In this document: piece by piece, positions 24,265 to 35,478 of the stretch
Position numbering within the stretch: position 1 is the first letter of the stretch
How the letters are laid out: every line of letters begins with the position of its first letter
Origin: Nitriliruptoraceae bacterium
GTDB lineage: Bacteria > Actinomycetota > Nitriliruptoria > Nitriliruptorales > Nitriliruptoraceae
Direction of reading: 5' to 3'
NCBI GenBank assembly: GCA_003565155.1
Contig: PXDB01000040.1
Coordinates: 62,001-126,000 of the forward strand
Length of the DNA stretch: 64,000 bases
Position numbers and translations under genes: made by a program
The notes under the pieces: generated by a model
What the model saw: the letters and a program-made list of their open reading frames with translations, nothing else
What the model was told of the DNA's origin: nothing
The model's database searches: none

Positions 24265-25597
24265 CCGCCCCACCCCTTCGAGACCTGGGCCGTCTGGAGG
24301 TCATCGGCCTTGATGCGGAAGATCGCGCGCACCAGCCCGGGTGCCGCGATGAACACGATGATCAGCGCCTGGATGACCAGGGCGAGCTCCAGGGAGGTAC
24401 CGGTCTGGGCCTGCATGTTGCGCCCACCCGCCTTCAGCGCCCCGATGAGGATGCCCGCGGCGACGGTGCCGCCGATCCGGCCGCGGCCGAGCAGGGCGAC
24501 GGTGATGCCGTCGAACCCGAGGCCGGCGGAGAAGCCGATGGTCAGGCGGTACTGCAGCCCGAGGATCACCGCGGCGCCGGCTGCGCCGGCCATCGCGCCA
24601 CCGGTGGTCATGGCCAGGATCACGGTGTTGCCGGGGCTCATCCCGGCGGCGGTCGCCGCCCGGGGGTTCATCCCGACCGCGTTCAGCTCGAAGCCGCGGG
24701 TGGAACGCTCCACCAGCCAGAAGATCGCCACCGCCAGCGCGAGGGCCACCAGCAGGCTGGCGTTCACCCGCAGGCTCGGCTCCCACCAGACCAGCCGCGG
24801 GAACCGCGCCGACTCCTCCACCGAGCGGGAGATCGGGTCGGCGCGGTCGGGCCGGCGGAACAGGGTCGTGGAGATCAGGTAGCCGCTGACCAGCAGGCCG
24901 ATGTTGTTCAGCATGATGGTCGAGATGACCTCGTGTGCACCGGTCCGAGCCTTCAGCACCCCCGGGATCCAGCCGTAGATGCCGCCGGCGATGATGCCGG
25001 CGAGCAGGGCCAGGGGCAGGTGCACCAGCATCGGCAGCCCGGTGAGTGCGAACCCGATCAGGCCCGCGACCATCCCCCCGGCGACGAACTGGCCCTCCGC
25101 GCCGATGTTGAACAGCCCGGCCCGCAGGGGCACCGCCACCGCCAGGCCGGTGAGGATCAGCGGCGTGGCGGAGACCAGCGTCTCCGACAGCTGGGGGATG
25201 CCGACGAGCGATCCCTGCAGCAGGGCGAGGTAGGCGGAACCGACGGCCTCCAGGGAGGCCTGCACCGCGTCGGTCGGTCGCGCGAAGAAGTAGCCCAGGC
25301 TCTCACGGACGGCGTCCTCGCTGAGCGCGATGATGAAGGCGCCGATCACCAGCGCGGAGACGAAGGCCAGCACGGTGACCACGACGCTGGTGCCGGTCAG
25401 GGCGGCGACGAGCCGTTGGCTGAAGGTGGCATCGAGGGTGACCCCGGCGGCCTCCTCCTCCCGCTCCTTGGCCGCTTCGATCTCCGCCTGCGCGAGTTCC
25501 TCCTCGCTGACGGCGACGGCACCGTCGCCCGGCGACGGTACGTCGGGTGGGTGCCCGGGTTCCTCGGGCGTGGGCTCCCGCGGCCCCTGCTCGTCGC

Positions 25598-25601
<4 letters not shown>
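24261..25601 (-). CDS. BMP-type ABC transporter permease 1 (nucleoside importer)
   Basis: 446 residues. The ATG at 25601 overlaps the ATPase stop as ATGA. The first 55 residues are an acidic, Pro/Glu-rich cytoplasmic extension; about nine membrane segments follow. Family blocks: SATPLILTGLAVAVPLRAGL, FNIGAEGQFVAGGM, GAHEVISTIMLNNIGLLVSG, GMNPRAATAAGMSPGNTVIL and LGFDGITVALLGRGRIGGTV. Together with the next gene it forms the heterodimeric membrane channel for the importer. Confidence 0.92.
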
Positions 25602-27136
<1,535 letters not shown>

Positions 27137-27299
27137 GGCCTCCTCCTCGACCTCGTCACGGGGACCGATCGGGCCCGTGGCACAGCGCCGTGGGCGCACG
27201 CTAGCCCGCGCCGCCATCCCGCCCAACCATCCGGGGCGGCGACACCCCCCGCCGGGTCCGCGCCGCGTGCCGGCGGCGGGGTCACGGGTGCGGGACACC

Positions 27300-27328
27300 G
27301 GAGGGGTGCCCGCTCGGGGCACCCCTCC
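27300..27328 (-). terminator. 12-bp intercistronic hairpin between BMP lipoprotein and ATPase genes
   Basis: GGAGGGGTGCCC pairs perfectly with GGGCACCCCTCC around a 5-nt loop, 24 nt after the lipoprotein stop and about 160 nt before the ATPase start. There is no T-tract. A partial terminator or 3' stabiliser here would give more binding protein than membrane components, as is common in ABC importer operons. Confidence 0.6.
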
Positions 27329-27351
27329 GACTGGTCCTCACACCGCGACGA

Positions 27352-28485
27352 TCAGTAGTCGGCCGGGTCCACGGAGATCTCGCCGGCGATGATGCCGTCG
27401 ATCAGCTCCGGGATGGCGTCGCTCACCTCGGCCGGCACCTCGTCCTCGAAGTCGTGGAAGGGTGCGATGCCCACGCCTTCGTTCTCCAGGGTGCCGACGT
27501 AGATGCCGCCCTCGAAGGTGCCGTCGACCACGGACTCCATGGCGTCGAACACCGCGACGTCCATGTTCTTCAGCACCGAGGTCAGCATGAGCTCACCGAA
27601 CTGTGTGGACTCGAAGCCGTCGGTGTCCACCCAGATCATGGTGCCCTGACCGAAGTCCTCGATCGCGGTAGCGGTGCCCAGGCCCACCGGGCCGGCGACC
27701 GGCATGATGATGTCGGCGCCCGCCTGCAGCAGGGTGTCGGTGATGTTGCGGCCGTCGTCCTGGGACTCGAAGTTGCCGGTGAACAGGCCGTCCTCACCGT
27801 CCCAGCCCTCGACGACGACGTCGGCACCCATCTCCTCGTTGTAGAAGGAGGCACCGGCGAGGTAGCCGTCCATGAACACGGTCACCGGCGGGATGTTCAG
27901 GCCGCCGTAGGTGCCGATGGTGCCGGACTCGGTCATCGCGGCGGCCACGTAGCCCGCGAGGAAGCCCGCCTGCTCGGTGGCGAAGGTCAGGCCGAGGAGG
28001 TTGTCACCCTCGATGCCCTCGTCCACGATGGCGAACAGCTGGTCCGGGTTGGCGTCGGCGGCCTCCTGGGTGGCCTCACCGAGCAGGAAGCCGACGGTGA
28101 CGATCAGATCGCAGTCCTGGTCGACGAAGGCCTGGATGTTGGGCTCGAAGTCCGACTCCGAGGTGGACTCCAGCACGGAGATCTCGACACCGAGCTCCGC
28201 CTCGGCACGCTGCATGCCGGCCCAGGCGGTCTCGTTGAAGGACTGGTCATCGACGCCGCCCTGGTCGGTGACCAGGCAGCCGCGGAAGTCACCCTCGGGC
28301 GCGGCTTCCTCGGCCTCGTCGGTCTCCTCGGCCTCGTCTTCTTCGACAACGTCGTCCTCGGGCTCCTCGACCTCATCGACCTCCTCGGTCGCGTCGGGCT
28401 CCTCATCGGGGGCCTCGCCGCAGGCGGCGAGCACCAGCGCACCGGCCAGCACCCCGGCGGCAGCGCGTCGGAACGTGATCCTCAT
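27352..28485 (-). CDS. BMP family substrate-binding lipoprotein
   Basis: 377 residues; the ATG at 28485 has GAAAGG upstream. Lipoprotein signal MRITFRRAAAGVLAGALVLA with lipobox LAAC (Cys22), then an acidic linker of about 40 residues that holds the domain off the membrane. The BMP domain starts at CLVTDQGGVDDQSFNETAW, with FVDQDCDLIVTVGFLLGEAT, FATEQAGFLAGYVAA, GTYGGLNIPPVTVFMDGYLAG, and MPVAGPVGLGTATAIEDFG. BMP proteins bind purine nucleosides; the exact ligand is inferred. First gene of the importer operon. Confidence 0.93.
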   Translation of the reverse strand: MRITFRRAAAGVLAGALVLAACGEAPDEEPDATEEVDEVEEPEDDVVEEDEAEETDEAEEAAPEGDFRGCLVTDQGGVDDQSFNETAWAGMQRAEAELGVEISVLESTSESDFEPNIQAFVDQDCDLIVTVGFLLGEATQEAADANPDQLFAIVDEGIEGDNLLGLTFATEQAGFLAGYVAAAMTESGTIGTYGGLNIPPVTVFMDGYLAGASFYNEEMGADVVVEGWDGEDGLFTGNFESQDDGRNITDTLLQAGADIIMPVAGPVGLGTATAIEDFGQGTMIWVDTDGFESTQFGELMLTSVLKNMDVAVFDAMESVVDGTFEGGIYVGTLENEGVGIAPFHDFEDEVPAEVSDAIPELIDGIIAGEISVDPADY

Positions 28486-28518
28486 CGAGCTGAACCTTTC
28501 GATCGTCCCGACCGGCTG

Positions 28519-28607
28519 CGGCGGATCCGCCGGCCGTGTCGGTGAGCTCGCGCGGGAGGTTCGATCCCGGGGCGGTCCCGCTGCCGCACCCAGGGGTCCT
28601 GATGCTA
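28519..28607 (-). promoter_or_regulatory. BMP operon upstream region: palindrome and -10 candidate
   Basis: On the minus strand TAGCAT (28607-28602) is a -10-like hexamer. A perfect 14-bp palindrome, CGGCGGATCCGCCG (28519-28532), lies 34-47 nt before the ATG in the leader. It may be an operator or an mRNA hairpin. Confidence 0.35.
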
Positions 28608-28675
28608 CTAGCCGCGTCGTAGTCGATCGCGGGACCTTCGTCCCCCGGTGCGCGGTGCGCTCGTGGGCGCGGGTG

Positions 28676-29197
28676 CTACTCGAGGATGCGGATCTCCCCA
28701 TCGCTGGCGGCGACCACCGCCCGCAGCGCCCGGTGCAGCCCCGCGTGCAGCTCCCGGAACCGCGTCACCGCGGGATCGTCCTCGCTGACGTCCTCGTCGG
28801 CGATCGGGGTCTGCTCCTCCTGCACGGCCTCGTCGGCGGGGTCGGTGTCCGCCAGCGCGGCGAGCTCCGCGTCCCAGTCGGTGGTCGCTGCAGCCCGCTT
28901 CAGCCACATCGACGGCGCCTGCAACAAGGCCCGGTCGAGGTCCTGGACGATGGTGACCACCACGTCGGTGGTGGTGCGCACACCCGGCTGGGCGAGCAGC
29001 CGCAGCGCTTGGAGCTTGCGCATCGCCATCGCGGCGATCATGCGGGGCTCACCGAGCTCCTCGACCGCCGAGTCGATATCGGTGAGGGAGATCGTGACCC
29101 GGTCATCCACCTCGAACCAGGCCTTGAGGGTGGCGAACAGCTCGGCGGTGATGTCGTGCAGCGCGAGCAGCTCATCGGGTTTGGGTGTCGTGCGCAC
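28676..29197 (-). CDS. Hypothetical acidic protein
   Basis: 173 residues. The GTG at 29197 follows GAGGACGGC and is 7 nt after the secreted-protein stop, so the two genes are probably co-transcribed. The N-terminal two thirds are helical (KPDELLALHDITAELFATLK, MIAAMAMRKLQALRLLAQPG, VTIVQDLDRALLQAPSMWLK); a very acidic stretch follows (about residues 130-150), then a final helix (RFRELHAGLHRALRAVVA). No signal peptide, membrane segment or known motif. Function unknown. Confidence 0.65.
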   Translation of the reverse strand: MRTTPKPDELLALHDITAELFATLKAWFEVDDRVTISLTDIDSAVEELGEPRMIAAMAMRKLQALRLLAQPGVRTTTDVVVTIVQDLDRALLQAPSMWLKRAAATTDWDAELAALADTDPADEAVQEEQTPIADEDVSEDDPAVTRFRELHAGLHRALRAVVAASDGEIRILE

Positions 29198-29204
29198 GCC
29201 GTCC

Positions 29205-30062
29205 TCAGTCCTGCGCGAGACCCGGGAGATCGGTGCAGTCCGCACGGTCGACCTCCTCGAGCTCAGCGAGCGCCTCCGGTGTGGCGGCGCCACCGAGCTC
29301 CTCCAGGGCGGCCCGGTCGACGCACACCAGTGACACCGATCCGGCGCGGCTCTGGACCCCGGGGGCGTCCGTCACGAAGCGCTCCACCGGCACCAACACC
29401 GAGGTGGAGGGCTGCGACAGCATCGCGATCACCAGCGGCCGCAGCTCGTCGTCGTAGGTGCGCGCATCCCTGGCGCGCTCGTCGATGCGCAGCTGTGCGT
29501 CGAGTTCGGCTTCCCCGACCTCCTCGAGCAGGGTGTAGCCGGCGAGCAGCCGGGCGTTGGCGCTGAGCAGGAGCTCGAGGCCCACCTCGATCTCGCCGCG
29601 ATGCGCATCGGCACCCGTCGCGACGCCCTGCTCATCGGTGGCTTCGAGCGGGAAGGCCAGATCGGCGCCCTCGGCCGCCGAGATGGAGGTGGTGCCGGTC
29701 CAGGCGTCCAACCACCCGCGCGTGACGAGCGCCACACCGTCGGCGACGTCCCCGTCGGCCTCGTCGGCGTCGACGAACAGCTGCCGCAGGTCAGGTTCCA
29801 GGAAGTCCAGCACCGCACGGACGCTGGTCGCATCGCCCTCCAGTTCCCCGAAGGTGGTCGTCTCCGCGATCTGCACGCCGGTAGGTGGCAGCTGCGCCGG
29901 CAGCTCCTGCTCGAGCGCATCGAGACGCTCGAGCAGCGCGGTCGGGGACGAGCCCTCGGCGGCGTCATCGTCGGATTGCGCCAGGGCGGCGCCGGTCAGG
30001 CTCGCGAGGGCGAGCGCGCCCACGGCGACGAGCGTGCCGATCGTCCCTCGCGCGCGACCCAC
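29205..30062 (-). CDS. Hypothetical secreted protein
   Basis: 285 residues. The GTG at 30062 has GAGGAGG 5 nt upstream. The N-terminus is a Sec signal peptide (GRARGTIGTLVAVGALALAS, cleavage likely after AALA near residue 28). The mature part is acidic and helical with coiled-coil-like segments (ALLERLDALEQELPAQLPP) and two Cys (SLVCVDRAALEEL, DRADCTDLPG) that could form a disulfide. No recognised domain. Encoded 260 nt downstream of ahcY on the same strand, upstream of another unknown gene. Confidence 0.65.
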   Translation of the reverse strand: MGRARGTIGTLVAVGALALASLTGAALAQSDDDAAEGSSPTALLERLDALEQELPAQLPPTGVQIAETTTFGELEGDATSVRAVLDFLEPDLRQLFVDADEADGDVADGVALVTRGWLDAWTGTTSISAAEGADLAFPLEATDEQGVATGADAHRGEIEVGLELLLSANARLLAGYTLLEEVGEAELDAQLRIDERARDARTYDDELRPLVIAMLSQPSTSVLVPVERFVTDAPGVQSRAGSVSLVCVDRAALEELGGAATPEALAELEEVDRADCTDLPGLAQD

Positions 30063-30322
30063 GATGACCTCCTCGGTGTGCGGTGCGGTGACGGTCCCAC
30101 CCGCACCTGGGTGGCGGGATGTCGGCCCGCTGCCCACAGGTATCGGTCGGTGGAACCGTGTCGTGAACCCCGTGGTCGACCTCCTGTCAACCACGTGAGC
30201 AACACCGCGCACGCTACGCGACGCGTCGCTCAGAGCGAAGCATCTGCGACAGCGGGTGGATGTGGGCTGGTGGCGACGCCCGGTCGTGCGCCCCGGACGC
30301 CGCGTGGCGTGCGCTGGGCAGT

Positions 30323-31660
30323 TCAGTAGCGGTAGGCGTCGTCCTTGTAGGGGCCCTCGACGTCGACGCCGAGGTACTCCGCCTGCGCGGGGGTGAGCTC
30401 GGTCAGGCGGGCGCCGATCTTCTCGAGGTGCAGGCGCGCGACCTCCTCGTCGAGGTGCTTGGGCAGCACGTACACCTCGTGCTTGTACTCCTCGTGTCGC
30501 TGCCACAGCTCCAGTTGGGCGAGGACCTGGTTGGTGAAGGAGGTGGACATCACGAAGGAGCTGTGCCCGGTGGCGTTGCCGAGGTTCACCAGCCGTCCCT
30601 CGGCCAGCAGGATCACGTCCTTGCCGTTGGGGAGGTGGACCAGGTCGACCTGGGGCTTGATGTTGGTCCAGTCGTAGGCGCGCAGCGCCTCGGTCTCGAT
30701 CTCGGTGTCGAAGTGCCCGATGTTGCACAGGATCGCGTGGTCCTTCATCTGGAGCACGCGGTCGTGGGTGACGACCCCCATGTTGCCCGTGGCGGTGACC
30801 ACGATGTCGGCCTGGTCGATCACGTCCTCGATGCGCACGACCCGGTAGCCCTCCATGGCCGCCTGCAGGGCGTTGATCGGGTCGATCTCGGTGATGAAGA
30901 CCGTTGCACCCATCCCGTCGAGGGCCTGGGCACAGCCCTTGCCGACGTCGCCGTACCCGGCGACGACCACGACCTTGCCGGCGATCATGACGTCCGTCCC
31001 GCGCTTGATCCCGTCGATCAACGACTCGCGGCAGCCGTAGAGGTTGTCGAACTTCGACTTGGTGACCGAGTCGTTGACGTTGATGGCCGGCATCATCAGG
31101 GTCCCGCGCTTCTGCCAGGAGCGCAGCTGCTTGATGCCGGTGGTGGTCTCCTCGGACACCCCGAGGATGTCGGGCAGGAGCTCCGGGTGCGCGTCGTGGA
31201 TCAGCGCGGTCAGGTCACCGCCGTCGTCGAGCAGCAGGTTCGGACCGGAGCCGTCGGGCCAGACGAGCGTCTGCTCGATGCACCAGACGTACTCCTGCTC
31301 GGTCTCACCCTTCCAGGCGAAGACGGGGGTGCCGGCAGCGGCCACGGCGGCCGCCGCCTCGTCCTGGGTGGAGAAGATGTTGCAGGAGGACCAGCGCACG
31401 GAGGCACCGAGGGCCTGGAGGGTCTCGATGAGCACAGCGGTCTGGACCGTCATGTGCAGGCAGCCGGCGATGCGTGCTCCTGCGAGCGGCTGCTCGCCCT
31501 CGAAGCGTTCGCGGAGCGCGATCAGGCCGGGCATCTCGCGTTCGGCGAGCTGGATCTCCTTGCGGCCCCACTCGGCGAGGGCGAGGTCGCGGACCTCGAA
31601 GTCCTCGTCGGGGTAGCGACGCTGGATCTCGGTCGGCGGTGCGCTGGTGGTCTCGCTCAT
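30323..31660 (-). CDS. ahcY: S-adenosylhomocysteine hydrolase
   Basis: 445 residues, full length. It cleaves S-adenosylhomocysteine to adenosine and homocysteine with bound NAD. Motifs: [58 protein letters not shown], the NAD-binding [32 protein letters not shown], and the C-terminal [10 protein letters not shown] that reaches the neighbouring subunit's cofactor. The upstream 219 bases (31661-31879) show no convincing riboswitch. Adenosine produced can go to AdoK. Confidence 0.97.
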   Translation of the reverse strand: MSETTSAPPTEIQRRYPDEDFEVRDLALAEWGRKEIQLAEREMPGLIALRERFEGEQPLAGARIAGCLHMTVQTAVLIETLQALGASVRWSSCNIFSTQDEAAAAVAAAGTPVFAWKGETEQEYVWCIEQTLVWPDGSGPNLLLDDGGDLTALIHDAHPELLPDILGVSEETTTGIKQLRSWQKRGTLMMPAINVNDSVTKSKFDNLYGCRESLIDGIKRGTDVMIAGKVVVVAGYGDVGKGCAQALDGMGATVFITEIDPINALQAAMEGYRVVRIEDVIDQADIVVTATGNMGVVTHDRVLQMKDHAILCNIGHFDTEIETEALRAYDWTNIKPQVDLVHLPNGKDVILLAEGRLVNLGNATGHSSFVMSTSFTNQVLAQLELWQRHEEYKHEVYVLPKHLDEEVARLHLEKIGARLTELTPAQAEYLGVDVEGPYKDDAYRY

Positions 31661-31879
31661 GTCCTACCTGTTCCTACGGTGCCGGAGCGTGGGGGTGGGA
31701 GCCGTCACGCATCGGCAGGGGTGGGAGGTGGGGCCGGACTCGGCGTCCTCGTCGTGCGGCAGTGTGCCCGAACCTTGCGGTCCACCGCTGGTGTCCGGCC
31801 GTCCGGGCGTCAGCCCTGCACGGACGACCTGCGACCCGCGGGTGGCGGGCGGGGTGGGCCGCGGTGGGTCGTGCGGGCG

Positions 31880-32647
31880 TCACTGGCGTTCCCCGGGCGT
31901 TCGGAACCGGGTGAGGAGTCGGCTCACCGGTTCGCGCCGCACGGGCATCCGCACCTCGCGGTCACGCTGCGCGGCGAGGGTCGCGAGGAAGGTGGTCCGC
32001 GCCACCTCGACCGCGCCGAGGCTGGTGAGATGCGGGGTGGGCAGCTGCACGTCCACGAGCAGGCCGCCCGCGGCGGTGAACCGGTCCAGCAGGGCGAAGA
32101 GGGCGACCTTGGAGGCGTCGGGCGCGCGGTGGAACATCGACTCTCCGGTGAACACCCCACCCACCTGGACGCCGTAGATGCCCCCGACCAGCGACGCGCC
32201 GTCCCACACCTCGACGGAGTGGACCCAGCCGAGCCGGGCGAGCTGGAGGTAGGCGCCACGCATCGCCGGGGTGATCCAGGTCCCGTCCCCGCCGCGGTCC
32301 GCGCAGGCGTCGAGCACGGCCTCGGTGGCGGCGTCGACGGTGGTGGTCCAGCCCGACCTGCGCAGGGTGCGTCTGCAGCTGCGGGACAGGTGGACGCTGT
32401 CGGGGGTCAGCACGCTCCGTGGGTCGGGGCAGAACCACGGCAGCGCCACGCCCGGGTGCGGCCACGGGAAGATGCCCCGGCGGTAGGCGTCCGCCAGCGT
32501 GGCGGGGGCGAGGTCCGCACCCAGACCGACCAGGCCGTCCGCGTCCGCGGTGTCGCCATCGGGCAGCGCCCACGCCGAGGGCGGCAACGGGCGCGGCCGT
32601 CGCGCACGGCCGTCGGCCGGCATCGGGGCTCCGCCTGCCGCGCGCAC
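31880..32647 (-). CDS. aat: Leucyl/phenylalanyl-tRNA-protein transferase
   Basis: 255 residues. The GTG at 32647 is chosen for the near-perfect AGGAGG 5 nt upstream; an ATG at 32623 with GGCGGAG is the alternative. Aat blocks: VGLGADLAPATLADAYRRGI, FPWPHPG, PWFCPDPRSVL, GWVHSVEVWDG, LVGGIYGVQVGGVFTGESMF and ASKVALFALLDRF. The enzyme adds Leu or Phe to proteins with N-terminal Arg or Lys, marking them for ClpS/ClpAP-type degradation; clpS is at 37 kb. Divergent from the exonuclease gene. Confidence 0.92.
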   Translation of the reverse strand: MRAAGGAPMPADGRARRPRPLPPSAWALPDGDTADADGLVGLGADLAPATLADAYRRGIFPWPHPGVALPWFCPDPRSVLTPDSVHLSRSCRRTLRRSGWTTTVDAATEAVLDACADRGGDGTWITPAMRGAYLQLARLGWVHSVEVWDGASLVGGIYGVQVGGVFTGESMFHRAPDASKVALFALLDRFTAAGGLLVDVQLPTPHLTSLGAVEVARTTFLATLAAQRDREVRMPVRREPVSRLLTRFRTPGERQ

Positions 32648-32673
32648 GATCCCCTCCTGGCTGTCCCTGCGGG

Positions 32674-32694
32674 ACCGTAGCGCTGGACTAGCGT
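32674..32694. promoter_or_regulatory. Back-to-back promoters for aat and the exonuclease
   Basis: TACGGT on the minus strand (32679-32674) and TAGCGT on the plus strand (32689-32694) are -10-like hexamers only 9 nt apart, pointing in opposite directions. Both genes then have short leaders with AGGAGG. The overlap implies the two promoters interfere with or exclude each other. Confidence 0.45.
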
Positions 32695-32720
32695 GCCGGT
32701 CCGTACGCCAGGAGGCCGAC

Positions 32721-33635
32721 GTGGCAGAGCTCGCCGGTGCAGACCCGCACGCTGAGTCCCGGCGGGTGCACCTCGTGGACGGCACCTTCGAGCTGTTCCG
32801 CGCCCACTACTCGAGGCGACCGTCGCGCACCGCCCCCGACGGTCGCGACGTCAAGGCCACGGTCGGCCTGGTCTCCAGCCTGCTCGCCCTGCTCGATGAC
32901 GCCGAGGAGGCGGTCACCCACCTCGGCGTCGCCTTCGACCGCCCGATCGAGAGCTGGCGCAACCAGCGGCTGGACACCTACAAGGGCTCGGAGGGCGTCG
33001 ATCCCGCCCTGCTCTCCCAGCTCGCCGGCGCCGAGGCGGCGGTGTCGGCCCTCGGGCTCCACCTGTGGCGTGCCGAGGAGGTGGAAGCCGACGATGTGTT
33101 GGCGAGTGCGGCCGTCCAGTTCGCGGGCGCTGTCGAGCAGGTCCGCCTGCTGACCCCCGACAAGGACCTGGCGCAGGTGGTTGCGGGCACACGCATCGTG
33201 CAGGTGGACCGCACCCGCGGCGTGGAACGCGACGAGGCGGCGGTGGTCGAGCGGTTCGGGGTGGTCCCCGCCGCGATCCCCGACCTGCTCGCCCTGGTGG
33301 GCGATGACGCCGACGGCATCCCGGGGCTCGAGGGCATCGGGCAACGGACAGCGGCGACGCTGTTGGCGCACTACGGCGAGCTGGATGCCATCCCCCCCGA
33401 CCACGAGGCGTGGGAGGTGCCGGTCCGTGGTGCGGCCCGGATCGCGGCGACCCTGCGCGAGCACGCAGCGGAGGCGCAGCTCTACCGGGAGCTGACCACC
33501 CTGGCCCGCGAGCTCGACCTCGGTGTCGGGGTGGAGGACCTCGCGGTGGGCGGCGTCCCCCGTGCACGGTTCCTCGCCTGGTGCGACGCGGTGGGGGCGG
33601 ACCGTCTGCGGGACCGCCCGCGGCGGTGGGCGTGA
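32721..33635 (+). CDS. 5'-3' exonuclease (FEN-like, PolA N-domain homologue)
   Basis: 304 residues. The GTG at 32721 has CCAGGAGG upstream. The FEN fold is complete: acidic N-terminal HLVDGTFELFRAHYS, GVAFDRPIESWRNQRLDTYK, EEVEADDVLASAAVQFAG, LLTPDKDLAQVV, VGDDADGIPGLEGIGQRTAA with the H3TH DNA-binding motif. It is a stand-alone protein without a polymerase domain and would remove 5' flaps or RNA primers. The murJ gene follows after 6 nt. Confidence 0.92.
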   Translation: MAELAGADPHAESRRVHLVDGTFELFRAHYSRRPSRTAPDGRDVKATVGLVSSLLALLDDAEEAVTHLGVAFDRPIESWRNQRLDTYKGSEGVDPALLSQLAGAEAAVSALGLHLWRAEEVEADDVLASAAVQFAGAVEQVRLLTPDKDLAQVVAGTRIVQVDRTRGVERDEAAVVERFGVVPAAIPDLLALVGDDADGIPGLEGIGQRTAATLLAHYGELDAIPPDHEAWEVPVRGAARIAATLREHAAEAQLYRELTTLARELDLGVGVEDLAVGGVPRARFLAWCDAVGADRLRDRPRRWA

Positions 33636-33641
33636 GCCGGT

Positions 33642-35342
33642 ATGGCTGAGGATGCGGTGCCAGATCCCGGCGGTGATCCGTCCGCGGGGATGCGACGCCA
33701 CTCCGCGCTGATCGCCGCGGGGATCACCCTGTCACGGCTGTCGGGGCTGGTACGGGACGCGGCACTGGCGTTCTTCCTCGGCGCCAACGTCGGGGCGGAC
33801 GCCTTCCGCGCGGCCCTGAAGATCCCCAACCTGCTGCAGAACCTCCTCGGCGAGGGCGTGCTGTCCGCCTCCTTCATCCCCACCTACGCCCGGTTGCTGG
33901 CCGAGGATCGTGAGGAGGAGGCCGGCCGGGTCGCCGGTGCGGTGCTCGGGCTGCTCACCGTGCTGACCGGGGTGCTGGTGCTGGCCGGTGTCGCCCTGGC
34001 GCCCTTGCTGGTGCGGGCCATCACCCCCGGCTTCACGGGGGAGCGCCTCGAGCTGACGGTGCTGCTGGTGCGCATCATGTTCCCCGGGGTGGGGTTGCTG
34101 GTCCTCTCCGCCTGGTGCCTCGGTGTGCTCAACGCCCACCGGCGGTTCTTCCTCTCCTACGTCGCACCGGTGCTGTGGAACGTCGGGATCCTGGTGAGCC
34201 TGCTGGCGCTGGCCGCGACCACCGTGCTCCCGCCGGTGCAGGCCGCGGGTTGGGGGGTGGTGCTCGGTGGGGTGCTCCAGCTCGGGGTGCAGCTGCCCAC
34301 GGTTCGCCACGTGCTGCGCGGCACCCTGCGGCCCTCCCTGGACCGTCACCTCCCCGGTGTCCGCACGGTGCTGTCGGCCTTCGGACCGATCGTCCTGGGG
34401 CGTGGGGTGGTGCAGCTCTCCGCGCTGTTGGAGCTGGCGGTCGCCTCCCTGCTGGCCGTCGGCGCGGTGGCGGTGCTCGGCTACGCGCAGACCTTCTACC
34501 TGCTGCCCATCGCCCTGTTCGGCATGAGCGTGGCCGCCGCCGAGCTGCCGTCGCTGTCGGTGCTGGGCGCGGCGGACCGCGACCGGCTGCGTGACCGCCT
34601 CGACGCCGGCCTGGCCCGCAGCGCCTTCTTCGTCACCGGTGCCGCCGTCGCCTACCTGCTGCTGGGCCGGGCGGTGGTGGACCTGCTGTTCGGTCGTGGT
34701 GCCTTCGATGCCGCGACCACCTTCCAGGTCGCGGTGGTGTTGGGCGTCTACAGCCTCGGGCTGCTCCCGGCTACTGCTGCACGGCTCCTCCAGTCCCTGC
34801 TGTACGCCCTCGACGACGCCCGCACCCCGGCGACCGTGGCCGTGGTGCGGGTGGTGGTGGCGCTGGCGGTCGCGGTCCCGCTGATGCTCAACCTCGACCG
34901 TGTGGTGGTCGACCTCACCGCGCCGGGTGGGGTCGTCCTGGCCGATCCGGGGGCGGGCCTCGGCCTCTCCCCCGCCCCGGCCGAGCTCCGGGACGCGACC
35001 GAGAACCAGCTCCGGCTCGGGGCCGTCGGGTTGGCCCTCGGGTCGGTGGCGGGGGCCTGGCTCGAGTACCTGCTGCTGCGCCGCGCCGTCACCCGGCGCG
35101 CCGCCCGGCCCCGCATCGGTGGTGGGACCCTGCCCCGGCTGTTGCTGGCGGGCGTCGCCGCGGCGGTGACCGCGGGCACGGTCGGCCTGGTCCTGCCACC
35201 CCGGCCCCCGGCCTGGCTCCAGCTGGCCACGGCAGGGGTGGCCGCCGGGCTCGCCTACCTCCTCACCGCGTGGTGGCTGCGGGTCGGCGAGGCGGAGGAC
35301 CTGCTCGCCCGCGCCCGGCTCCCGCGCCGTCGGGCCCGCTGA
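33642..35342 (+). CDS. murJ: Lipid II flippase MurJ
   Basis: 566 residues with about 14 membrane segments. MurJ/MviN blocks: AGITLSRLSGLVRDAALAFF, ADAFRAALKIPNLLQNLLGE, GVLSASFIPTYARLLAEDRE, IMFPGVGLLVLSAWCLGVLN, HRRFFLSYVAPVLWN and LSVLGAADRDRLRD. It moves the peptidoglycan precursor lipid II across the membrane. Compared with mycobacterial MurJ it lacks the long kinase-like C-terminal region. Start ATG 33642; ribosome binding site weak, so it probably depends on the exonuclease gene just upstream. Confidence 0.93.
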   Translation: MAEDAVPDPGGDPSAGMRRHSALIAAGITLSRLSGLVRDAALAFFLGANVGADAFRAALKIPNLLQNLLGEGVLSASFIPTYARLLAEDREEEAGRVAGAVLGLLTVLTGVLVLAGVALAPLLVRAITPGFTGERLELTVLLVRIMFPGVGLLVLSAWCLGVLNAHRRFFLSYVAPVLWNVGILVSLLALAATTVLPPVQAAGWGVVLGGVLQLGVQLPTVRHVLRGTLRPSLDRHLPGVRTVLSAFGPIVLGRGVVQLSALLELAVASLLAVGAVAVLGYAQTFYLLPIALFGMSVAAAELPSLSVLGAADRDRLRDRLDAGLARSAFFVTGAAVAYLLLGRAVVDLLFGRGAFDAATTFQVAVVLGVYSLGLLPATAARLLQSLLYALDDARTPATVAVVRVVVALAVAVPLMLNLDRVVVDLTAPGGVVLADPGAGLGLSPAPAELRDATENQLRLGAVGLALGSVAGAWLEYLLLRRAVTRRAARPRIGGGTLPRLLLAGVAAAVTAGTVGLVLPPRPPAWLQLATAGVAAGLAYLLTAWWLRVGEAEDLLARARLPRRRAR

Positions 35343-35478
35343 GCCCTGAGCGTTCCCTGGTCGGTGTCGTCCCACCGGTCCCACCCGCGTCGCCCCCACC
35401 CGCGCCGACCCCACGGTCCGTTCCCGGGCGCGGGCACAGGAACCGGTAGGGCGGGGCGCGGCGCGGCCGGTCCGGGCC

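Noticed and set aside
31661-31879. S-adenosylhomocysteine riboswitch upstream of ahcY
   Set aside because: I searched the leader for the SAH riboswitch core pattern and saw no convincing match.
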